This document shows, piece after piece, positions 10,429 through 22,400 of a stretch of 64,000 bases of DNA. The stretch spans positions 303,192 through 367,191 of the forward strand of contig NW_022145523.1 of assembly GCF_000002235.5 (NCBI RefSeq). Direction: 5' to 3'. Position 1 is the stretch's first letter, and each line of letters begins with the position of its first letter. The notes under the pieces are model-generated. The model searched no databases, was not told the DNA's origin, and worked only from the letters and a program-made list of their open reading frames with translations. The translations under genes were made by a program, and so were the position numbers. Source of the stretch: Strongylocentrotus purpuratus (taxonomy: Eukaryota > Echinodermata > Echinoidea > Camarodonta > Strongylocentrotidae).

Positions 10429-13400
10429 TCAATGTTCCATCTCTTCTTCTTCTTCTTCTTCTTCATCAGACGATGCTTCACTATCTATATCTCCATCTTC
10501 TTCGTCCTCCTCTTCTTCCTCTTCTTTTCCTTGCCTCTCCATCCAATCCTCCTGATCACCTTCCCCTGGTCCCAGTGATGTAAGAAGCTCATCTATATGT
10601 ACCAAGACCTCCTCATCATCACAACTTAGAGCACAGTAGAGCTGCAAAGAAATCATAGTCATAGTTAGATTATCACATTCATTCATTCAGGACTTTATCA
10701 ATATTTTGAATATCATATTGTGAAAGGTGAGTCTCCAATGTTTCCATTCATATGTGTTTTGTTGGTGGCTCATATACTTTTTATGTGTCTATTTCACCAC
10801 TTTCAATCTTGTAAAGACAAGTGTTTTATGTCCATTTTAAATCAATTATGTCTAACCACTTATTCTTAGAACTATCAATTAATGAAGGTATGCATGTTTT
10901 GCTCTACTATTCATTTATCTTTGATGAGCACATTAATATTTCTTGAGTTACATAACTTTAAATATGACCATGCAATACCGCTCACTGCTTGCAGGACGAG
11001 TGTGCCATTTCAGGCACTGGAAATAAAATCAGCCCTTGTTTGCTCATTTGCATACAACCTGCAGTATGACTGGGTTCTATATATCTGAATCCCCTGTGTA
11101 CATTGTAATTGTTGAGGGGTCTTGAGTGAAAGGGGAGGGGAGGGGAGGGGGAGGCTGTATGTATCATACCCTTGTAAATATCAACAATGGTATAGCACAC
11201 ACATCCCTCCCCTCCCCATTTTACTCATGACTCCAAACATGTTCAAATCAATACTTTAAAGATAATGGCTTACCTTCTTAGCTTTATGAAGGTAATACCT
11301 TGCTTGTGGTTTACATTGCTCTAGTCCTCTTTCATGCTGAACCAGGCCTAACATGTACCAGACCTGGACTACCTCATCATCCTCTTCTATAAGGGTATGA
11401 AGTACATTTTCTGATTCCTGTAACAGAAGTGAATGAAGAAAACCTGAACACAAACTGACCTTCAATTTTTCTAATAATTCTATTTAAAGAGAAAATTAAT
11501 TTCACTGATATCAAAGAAATCTGACGAAAATTTTTTGGGAAATTATCTCCCTTGTATATCATGGGTTTGATGGACATCTTTATCCTCTACAAGCCAATGA
11601 TGAAGATACCAAATATTTTTTTGTTTATATTGTGCATATTATATCCATTATGTTATGATATCTACAGTTGCTATGAATATATGTCTTTGTAAAATCTCAG
11701 CAAAGCAAATTTCCATTGGACAACATTCTTCTAACACAAACTATAATCATGGATTGGGAGGCACGATGGCTCATTGGTAGAGCAGTGGTCTGCGTTTGAA
11801 AACAAGTTGATGTGCTAGTGCCCTTTGGAAAGGCATTAATCCTCATTACCAAGTCCCTCGGAGAGGATTTAAAAGCCGTTGGTCCCCTGGTTGCTTACTT
11901 ACAAGCATGCACATGCTTACTTAGCAGTCAGGTCAAACAAACGGACAAACAATCAAACTTGATAACTTACATCCCACATCTCCAGTTCCATAAGAATCTT
12001 GGCTGCTCCTATCCTGTTTTCATAGCTCAAGATAGGTTCAACAATAATGTCATCGCTCGTACCACCTCCTTCTCCATCTCCTACTAGATGTTGCCATAGC
12101 GATAAACTCTTCTTCATGGATGCTATGGCTTCCTATAGAACATCAATTTCAAAAATATTTTAGATTTAGGATTTATTTACTTTTTATTCCATAAGAATAA
12201 GTTAAAACATTTTCCAACCCTTGCAAAGGTGAACTAGATATGTGTACTAATCTACATATTGTTCAGCTACCAGTATCAAGGGAAACTAAAAATGTGGACA
12301 TTGTAGACAGGTGGTTACTAAAGCAGGTTTGACTGTATCAGTATTAGCATCCATAACACGAAACTTGTGAAAACACTCCAATGAAATTGGTTTGGATTAT
12401 TGTCAAGTTATTGAAAAGTTGAGCTTTATTTTAAGTAAGAATAATAATGAATTATTATTAACAAAAACATAACTGTAACATTCAATGAGACAAGCTTTCC
12501 TCTCTATGAAAGAGTAGATAATATAGGCTATAAATATATGAGAGTACTGTAAACAAACACAGAGTTCACTGGTGTCAGGAATGAATGATTAATCTACTTA
12601 GAGACAACATTAAAAATAAATTGTATGAGGAATAGCACTTCTGTGTAGTAACATTGCTACTAAATTAAGTCTTCTCAAAGCCTCTCTCTGTATTAACTGC
12701 TTTGTAATGACCGGGCTATCGTAACAAATTCAGCTAGCCGCTTGATGCGTTTTGTCAGTCACCTGTTTATTATCTTTACTAAGCCAGTAGCTAGCTAGGA
12801 GTTGATGTGCCTCCGGACTGTGAGGGTCTTCATTGACGGCCTGATCAATAGCTGCCTTACATCTCTCATCGGAGTCTTCTTCAAAGCTAAACAACAATAA
12901 ACAAACAACAATAAACAAACAACAATAAAAAGGAAACAAGACTCACTTTAATTCAGAATTTACTGCTGTTGTGTTTTCACTGTTTTCTTGATTTTGTCTT
13001 TGCCGAATGAACATCCATAATAATAACAATCTGAATTTGTAAAGTGCTTAATATTGTATACCGTACCTTCTCTAAGAGCTTTACAGATATTATTATCCTG
13101 GTCAATAATAATATCTGACAGGAGGCGCAATGGCTCAGTAGTAGAGCAATGGTCTTGTTACTGGGGGGGGGGGGGGTCCATGTTCGAGGTCAATGCGTTA
13201 GCGCTCTTTGGTATTAAAGGCATTAATGCTTGTTGCCAAGTCCCTCAGAGAGGACTTAAAGCCGTCGGTCCCCTGGTTGCTTACTTACACGCATTAAACA
13301 TGCTTTCTTAGCAGTCAAGTAAAAATAAATATTTATAAAAAAATTACTTACCAAGCATCTGTCAGGAAGATTTCAGCAATAGAACAGTACGCTCTACATA

Positions 13401-16400
13401 TATCAGCATTGGTAACCTTTGAAGCACTGCTCTCTGAGGAACATGATGCGCCACTTTCTTCTTTCTGATAAATTCAATGAGAAATATGCAAATTTGTACA
13501 ACTCACATTAAGCGCCACTTTATTTCATGATTTTTGTTATTGTCTATTTCATCCCAATAGCTCTTGAAATAGTATACAATCTTGCTATTACTATACAAGA
13601 GCTTTAATTATGAACATACGATTAATTGTTTTGTATTTTTTGTTTATTGTATTATTTTGGTACCTTGAATTGGTTTGATATGAAATACCTTTTTCAACAA
13701 CGGACTTTCAGTTGAAAGTGTGTTGTATTTTCATCGAGATCTATAAAGAAACGCTTAGGATTTAAACCCAAATTTTAAGCACTTTGTGATGCATAGGCAA
13801 ATTTATTTTCAGTCCGAAGAAACACCTCCAAATATCTACACATCCAACACTTTAAAATGAATCAACACACATTTCAAAAGACCCTTTCAAATATCAAGTG
13901 GTGAACTTTTGAAGGCAAGAAAGTGTTGTGAATTTGAATAGCAGTGTAGATTTGTGTATTAAAGTTTGCAAGTTGCCAAATTGTGTTGTCATGAAAATGG
14001 CCCTCATCAATTGATGGCAAAAGTTTAATGTCCTTTTTCTCTGGTTTTACGGTGCTCAGTGTATATATTGTGAGTGGCTCACCTGTTCTCCATCTCTTTC
14101 TTTGATCATCAGTTCAACACCTTTCTGGAAGAATTGAAGCCCTTCTAATCCTTCGTGTAGTTGACCCATGTACATGTACTTGGAGAAACCTTCTTCAGGA
14201 CATACTGTTATTGCACGGCCAAAACAGTACATTTATCATAGTCAAGGAATCTTATAATATACATGTACATGCATGTGCAGTACATAAATAACTTTTTTTA
14301 CCCCTGTAATAATAAATTAATAATGTTACATTTATAAAGTGCATTTTCATAAAAGGGATAGAGCAACGTCGATCTGGCGCTGCTCAGTGGCTGCCGGGCT
14401 CATGATCAATTGGGCAAAAAGAATTTCCATTTTCGGTTTAATAAAATTTGGAGTGGACTTTAAAAGATTAGTATTATTATTATTATTATAAGAAACAAAG
14501 TACATAAAAAAGAAGTACTTACAAACAAAAGAAGAAAGATGACATTATTATACGAAGATGGAACTGCCTGAATACTTTGCTCTCTCTTATCCAAACAAAG
14601 ATTCATTAGACATTCAACGGAGAGGCTGACAGTATTACCTCACCAGCCAGGCTCTAATATCCTTTGGCAAGACATCAATCATTCAATCAGCATTTGCTAC
14701 ACATCATCCAGATGACGGAAATGGGAATATGGAAGAAGGATATTTCCTTACCAGCTTGGCTAATGTCATGGTAATAATGATGTAGCTTGCAAAGCACAGT
14801 AAATTACACAGTAACTGTGCAATGTAATTTTATTGTCACTTTCCCCTGGAAGTGTCGGTAAGGTCATTGACTGTCTAAGTAACAATAAAAATTGTCAACT
14901 ATTTGTTGACCCCTGGAAGAAGCAATCATACAGGCAGGTCACTATCGATTATAAATAATAATGTTAATTCAAAAATAATTCTCTTTTCAAAGAGCCCAGT
15001 TTGGTATTAATGACCAGAAATACACAGTTTCAATCCTAATATAGGTAAGGGGTGATTCCACAGGCAATGAATCCTGTACAACATATGACTTTTATCAATT
15101 TCTTTCATCCAAAAATTGATAAGTCCCTCGAATCGACCTCTGACTAATCTTTGTTTGGTATTATTACCATCTTTCTAAATGTACTATGGAATTATATTTT
15201 AACTGTTCTGTATAAACATTATAAATCCTTTTTGATGTAAATATGTTCATGTTTATTCAGGGCCCATGGGAGACCACTACTTATTGGTGGATGGGCTACC
15301 CTGATAAAAGATTAGAAATAAATAAATAAATAAATTCAGTGCGGTCAAGTTACTAATCAGATTTGTCAATTTTGAATAAAATGTATGGACAAATCACTCT
15401 AAAATGAGATGGTTATGAAGAGGATATTTTCCTTGCTCCGTCTGTATCACCAAGCTCTGCCAACAGGTTTCCAGACGACTCCAAAGCTCGCACATTGTCA
15501 GGTTCCATCTGTAGCGCCCTCTGGCAGAACTTCTGAGCCATCTCATACTCAAAGGTATCCAGGTATTCATCTACCTGGTTGGTAAGGTCATCAAGGAATA
15601 CAGTGTGAGTAAAACAATTAATACAATAACTCTAATATTAATTGAAAATTTGTTTAAAGGTGGTGGTTATTTTACCTGATTGCTAAGAAAGCATAAATGC
15701 TTGTAAGTAAGCAACCAGATGGCTGACGGCTTTAGGTCCTCTCTTAGGGACCTGGGGCTCGTTCCTAGAAACCAACGACAAGACAGTCATAACTTTATCC
15801 GCCAACTACGGAGATGTCTCTGATCTTCCTAAACCGTTTCACGAAGAGCTTACTAGCTAGTATCTCGTGAGATCGATATTATCGGCGAGAAGAGGAGCCG
15901 AGAATTAGCCTTAGTCGCAATACCACCAGATTATTACAAAATTAATATTAGGGAAAATGCAATTATTTAAATGAATTAGTAATAAAACAAGATTGAAAAT
16001 GATACCAAGAAATAAGAGATCCAATATACTTCCAAATTTGTGTAGATTAAACAATTGAAGTACTTGTAAAATATAATTGTGAGTTTTTCATTACATGACC
16101 AGTGAATCAGTTTTGTTGTTGAGATGGGCACCCCCCGAATATTTTCATTTGATAGTTTATAAAAATACACCCTTATATTATTCTTTGAAAAAATATGATG
16201 TAATGAAATTTGTGTTCAATGTTTTTGGCGTCAGCACAATATAAAAATTACAAAACTTCAATATTTCAAAAGTTAAAACATATGTTTAAACCATTCACTT
16301 TACATAATTGAAAATAGAATTCATCTCGAAATTAATATGGGTCTGAAAACTAAAGAATACACTTCAAACTATGGCTTGCCTGCCGTGGCAAAATACATAT

Positions 16401-19400
16401 CCCTTCGACGAGTTTACAATGTGGAAATAAAGGCGTATAATCAGTTTATTTAAGTGGAAAAATCCTTAAATACAAACATGGCATATTTTCATGAGATAAT
16501 CAAATACAAAAAATGATAATTCACTGTTTAAGTGAATGTGTAGAAAAATCATAGTTGGAGGATTTATTGTCCTTTTTTGCCAGCCATAGCCTACCCAATA
16601 AATGACATGTGATGGCGCTGCCCATCGACTAAATAGTTATGACAGAGATACGACGGTGTCAGAGGTGTCATAACTCCTTAGTCAGGATGTTGTCGTTGAT
16701 CTTGGCAAAGAGGGCTTGGTGAAACACGTAGCGGACAAGTTGTTCACTAACGCTGATTTAGTCAAGAAGTTAGACTTATGACGGTTTGTAGGAACGGGCC
16801 CCTGGTAATAAGGATTAATGCCATAAAGTAGGGGGGGGGCCAGTTTCAATACTAATTAAATCCAAGTATATCCTCTAATACATCAAAGCAATTAATCTAC
16901 TAATCTACCCAAGTAGCTGACCATTGATGAATGGACTGGTAATCTCACCTTTTCAAGCAGTTGATCTATACTGAATTGACTGGAGGTTTTCTTAGCTGCT
17001 TTCTTCTCCTGCCTTCTTTGCTCCACCAAATCTTGAAATTCTTGTCTGCTCATTGATGTTCCATCCTCTGTTACCATGAAAACAGAACCAGAAAGGAAAG
17101 GAAAGATAAAGTTGAGGTTGGAATTTTAGATTCCACTGGAATTTTAGATTCCGCTCATACAAAATTACAATTATAAAGCAATTTGGATGCTAAGCACTCC
17201 TACAAAGTCAAAGTTATGTGGGATATCCTTGTACTCCACACAGGATATCATAGATCGAACCCACATCAGTTAAAACTAGTGGTCGAAATGCATATCAACT
17301 ACTAGGGGCTCCCAATGCATTAGGAAAGGCATTGATCTATTACATGTACAGAATAAAGGAAGGGGGGAATAAACATTTGAAATATAAGCTTACTCACAAA
17401 TTTAACTCTCGCAAATCACAATATTAACTTTGATGGTCGTTAGAAAGAACTTCTGATTTTATCAGTTATAATCCAAGGTTGAAATATTGTCTGAAATATA
17501 TGAAGGAATCCCAGCTGATATTATTAACCCTCGTGTGTTGTTTTTCCAGCGATAGTGCCGGAACAATTGGCCACAAAAATCTTGGACTCTATTTAATTGC
17601 ACACCCAAAAATTCAGGAAGTATATTAAGGCGTACACCAGTGGCGGATCCAGGGCAGTACCGTAAAAACACATTAACTTTACCTTTATTTGGAGGGGAAA
17701 TCATTTTTTTTTTTTTACTGAATCCGCACCTGGCGTACACACAGTAATAGTGTTTGCTGAATTTAGCTAAGTGCTTTTATTGTAAAGTACGTAAGTTACT
17801 AAGTATCAAATAATAATAATAATAATAAAAACGTTACTTATAAAGCGCTTATCACCGAAGTCTCTAAGCGCTATACACACAAAATAGACTGATATACAAT
17901 TACATCTGATACAAAACTAAAAATGCAAATAAACATACAAATTACAATACATATGGAATACACGTCAAAGTGAACAGAGTTAATTAATCATCGAACGCAA
18001 TTTTGAATAAATGTGTCATGAGACTAGTTTTGAATAGGTTAACAGTTTGACAGTTTTTTACATTTAAAGGTAATCTGTTCCAAAGTTCAGCAGAAGCTTT
18101 GCGAAAGGAGCGATTACCATAAGAAAGAGTTGACACAGAAGTAGATACGAGGTTTAATTGTGAAGATGACCGTAAACTGCGTGAGGGTTTGTACACTACC
18201 GCTCAAAGGTTTTGGCACATCGGTTCGGTAACGGTTTGGTGCGCAATGTCCTTCGGTTAGCCTCCGAGGTTAATCTCCATGATTTTGTTGTTCACCGCAA
18301 AGTCTCGGTTAGCAAACGGTGAGCAAACGGTGAGCAAACGGTGAGCATACGGTGAGCAACCGGTTAGCAAGAGAGCGCGCACGCGCGGATTTCTCTGAAC
18401 GGTGAGAAATCGCGGTTAGCTAAAAGCGCGCACGTGGTGTGCTAAGATCGCGCACGCATTGAAAGCTGTATTGTGACGTAACAATGACAGATTTTATAAA
18501 GCCTCATGCAGATCTAGGAATCACGTTTGCTAATGTATAAAGAATTAAATCAAGTAAATAATCATTTTTGTATCATTCTGTCGGCAATGTCATCAAGTAA
18601 ATAATCATTTTCGTATCATTCTGTCGGCAATGAAATCAAGTAAATAATCATTTTCGTATCATCCTGTCGGCAATGACATCAAGTAAATAATCAATTTCGT
18701 ATCATTCTGTCGGCAATGACATCAAGTAAATAATCATTTTCGTATCATTCTGTCGGCAATGACATCAAGTTAATAATCATTTTCGTATCATCCTGTCGGC
18801 AATGACATCGAAGTAAATAATCATTTTCGTATCATCCTGTCGGCAATGACATCGAAGTAAATAATCATTTTCGTATCATTCTGTCAGCAATGACATCAAG
18901 TTAATAATCATTTTTTTATTATTCTGTCGGCAATGACATCAAGTAAATAATCATTTTCGTATCATTCTGTCGGCAATGACATCAAGTTAATAATCATTTT
19001 CGTATCATTCTGTCGGCAATGACATCGAAGTAAATAATCATTTTCGTATCATTCTGTCGGCAATAACATCAAGTTAATAATCATTTTCGTATCATCCTGT
19101 CGGCAATGGCATCGAAGTAAATAATCATTTTCGTATCATCTTGTCGGCAATGACATCGAAGTAAATAATCATTTTCGTATCATCCTGTCGGCAATGACAT
19201 CGAAGTAAATAATCATTTTCGTATCATTCTGTCGGCAATGACATCGAAGTAAATAATCATTTTCGTATCATTCTGTCGGCAATGACATCAAGTTAATAAT
19301 CATTTTCGTATCATTCTGTCGGCAATGACATCAAGTTAATAATCATGTTCGTATCATCCTGTCGGCAATGACATCGAAGTAAATAATCATTTTCGTATCA

Positions 19401-22400
19401 TCCTGTCGGCAACGACATCAAAGTAAATAATCATTTTCGTATCATTCTGTCGGCAATGACATCAAGTAAATAATCATTTTCGTATCATTCTGTCGGCAAT
19501 GACATCAAGTTAATAATCATTTTCTTATTATTCTGTCAGCAATGACATCAAGTAAATAATCATTTTCGTATCATTCTGTCGGCAATGACATCAAGTTAAT
19601 AATCATTTTCTTATTATTCTGTCGGCAATGACATCAAGTAAATAATCATTTTCGTATCATTCTGTCGGCAATGACATCAAGTTAATAATCATTTTCTTAT
19701 TATTCTGTCGGCAATGACATCAAGTAAGTAATCATTTTCGTATCATTCTGTCGGCAATGACATCAAGTTAATAATCATTTTCGTATCATTCTGTCGGCAA
19801 TGACATCAAGTAAATAATCATTTTCGTATCATTCTGTCGGCAATGACATCAAGTTAATAATCATTTTCTTATTATTCTGTCGGCAATGACATCATTTAAT
19901 GAATCATTTTCTTATCATTCTGTCGACAATGACATCGAAGTAAATAATCATTTTCGTATCATTCTGGTGGCAATGACATCAAGTTAAATAATAATTTTCC
20001 TATTATTCTGTCGGCAATGAAATCGAGTAAGTAATCATTTTCGTATTATCCTGTCGAGTATGATTGAGTAATATATATAGCAAGACCAATTTTTTTAAAT
20101 AATATAATAGCAAGCAAGACTACGAAAATATCGCAAATATAGTTCAACCCTAAACTTGATTTATTCCACTCGCGTGGCCCTTGTCACATTCCACCAAGTC
20201 TCAAGAGAAACAAATTACGGTATCTCTTATCTTGTTGACATAATTATATCATTCAACGACTGACTTCTTATCTTAATCTATTGCTGAGTGACTTGATGAC
20301 AGAAAAAGTGCATGTTACGCAATGTACGGTCTCACCCAGGCAGGGAGAAAGTTATGGTTCCCACGCTAAGACCTTACTTCTTGGAGCCTTGCCAACTTCA
20401 CACCGCGCGTGACTATGCGCTCATGAATATTGATGATTAAGTGTATTCATATGTATTTTAATGTACCATGTACGGACATGCTGAAAAACAGTTTATGCAG
20501 AGCTGAAATCATGTTTTTTAATCACCGTATTTAAATAAATAAACGAACAAAACTTGCTCACTGGTATGCAATATCAAGGTCATGTTCGAAGCTCCCGGTG
20601 GGCCTAATTCTATTGGTCAGATTTTATTACTCAGAGATTTTTTCTATTTTTATTTCCTCTTTAGAGGTATTTATTCGGTTATAAAATACATTTTACAACA
20701 AATAATTCAAACTGAAATATACATTCAACTTACACCTCATCTCTTGAAATCTTCACAATAAGATAAAATCAAGGGCTATAATGTTGAAGGTCATTTGATA
20801 TAACATCTGAAATGTTATCCAAACACAGTTCATTTTTAAAAACATGCAAAATTGCAAGACTGTTGTATGTTTTCCCTTGGAAGTATACATGTAGTTTAAC
20901 ATGTGTATATTGTGCATATGTAATAATTACATTTATATAGTGTTGGAAAAATTAGAATCTGCACAAACATCGGGTATTTTCGTTTATTATCAGTGTTTCC
21001 TTGAAGTTATACCGCCGATAATGCAACAAGCGTTTCCAGACTAATACTACTTTGGGGCGAGTGAACAAACGATTCAGTTGTTTTGCATCCATTTTCACCC
21101 GCTTTTTCATGCAAAATGTTTTCTTCATTCTTTCTTCTACTCTTTTCACAATCTCTCATATCCGAAATAATCCATAATGGCAAACGATGTTAGTAGGATT
21201 TACATCATAACACAAAGGATAAATTAACGATGTACATGAAATTTTCTCTCAATTTCCAAATCGATATTTTCTTGGCGTCATGATAAACATACGATACCTC
21301 CAAACACATTGCTTCCTGTCCTATAATTGACGTGAAACTTGCATTAGAAAATGTACCCAAACCCCAAGATTCTATCAAGCATTATATGCAATCAGTATTT
21401 AATCCGTTAAATAATTTCCAAATAGTAAATACCATTAAGGGGACCTTTAGCATTGGTTCATAAAAGGTGTATTGTTTCTCTAATCTCCCGGCCAGCGCCC
21501 TCGTCATCGGGCTCTTTGAAATAATTTGTTCATAAAAGATTTCTTGAAGTCCGGTTTCTTTCAGGCTCAGCTCACATTTTGATGTGTAAGGGGTTCTCTC
21601 TCTCTCTCTCTCTTCAGATGAACTGAACTGTATTGTTCCCATTCCAATACAATTTACATATACTTACGAACCAAGACATAATTGTCTGGCGGCCGCCAGA
21701 TAATTCTATCTTTCCTTATCATGATTATGTTATTTTCCTTCTATCTTCTTCACTTTCTACCTTTTCTTATGTTATTCTTTGTTTTTATCCTTCCACCTTC
21801 TTCTCTTTCTATTTTCCGTATGTTACTCTTTGCTTTTATACTTCTATCATTTCCTCTTTCTATTTTCATTTTGAAATTCTTTGTTTTCCTTTCTATCTTC
21901 TGTTCTTTCCTGTCATTATTCTTTGTTTTTATCTTTCTATCTTCTCTTTCTATTTCGCTATCTTCTCTTTCTATCTCTCATGTTATTCTTTGTTTTATTT
22001 CTCTTTCTATCTAAATCATAACGTACGGAAATATAGCTAGATTATTTGGCGGCCGCCAGATAATTCTATCTTTCCATATGTTATGTTGCTTGACTTCTAT
22101 CGTCTTCTCTTTCTAATGGTTGAGTGCAAATGAGGTATTGCCTGGGTTATCAGGCTACACATGAAGAGAAAATATTAACAAAATTATCCATTTTCAATGT
22201 TTAGGTAAGATTCAAAGCATACTAGCCGACATTAGAAGGCGGACGTGGTTTATTTAAAAACGCTCAAGAAAAGCCTGAAATACAGGCGCGGATCCAGGGG
22301 AAGGAGTGTGCTTGGCCCCTCCCCCTCCCCGCCAAAATAAAAGAGAAAGAGAGAATGAGAATAAGGGTAAGGGAAATAAAGAAGAGAGGAAGAAGAATAG

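Larger units (their letters stand above)
14227..15427 (-). other. U12-type AT-AC intron of the ACL4-like gene
   Basis: No GT or GC donor preserves the frame after the exon ending GDTDGARK. The next bases are ATATCCTCTT (first base 15427), one change from the U12 donor ATATCCTTT. The downstream exon starts TGTTTTGGC at 14226, right after AC (14228-14227). TTCCTTGAC, a perfect match to the U12 branch consensus TTCCTTRAY, lies at 14249-14241, its branch A 15 bases from the intron end. Joining K111 to C112 gives DGARK-CFGRAITVCPEEGF, a continuous TPR helix in phase 0. Confidence 0.85.

Noticed and set aside
14083-14204. ACL4 exon 4 starting at TATGTC after AATAACAG
   Set aside because: This acceptor would need a phase-1 donor. 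The only such donor, GTGATA within GELGD, removes conserved residues and the CFGRAIT segment.
15428-15439. GC-AG intron (GGA/GCAAGG) for ACL4 intron 3
   Set aside because: It gives phase 0 but loses the ARK residues, and no AG acceptor in the right phase restores the TPR helix; the AT-AC solution fits all signals.
18545-20060. CRISPR-like regular repeat array
   Set aside because: There are no unique spacers; every base of the 43-bp unit recurs, and the context is a eukaryotic intron. It is a satellite.
20952-21149. Possible transposase fragment in the 7.5-kb element
   Set aside because: A Lys-rich frame without a DDE triad, helix-turn-helix or other transposase motif.
21382-21642. Coding exon on the minus strand (ETGLQEIFYEQ...)
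   Set aside because: Runs out of a (TC)n tract, no plausible splice context, no recognised family.
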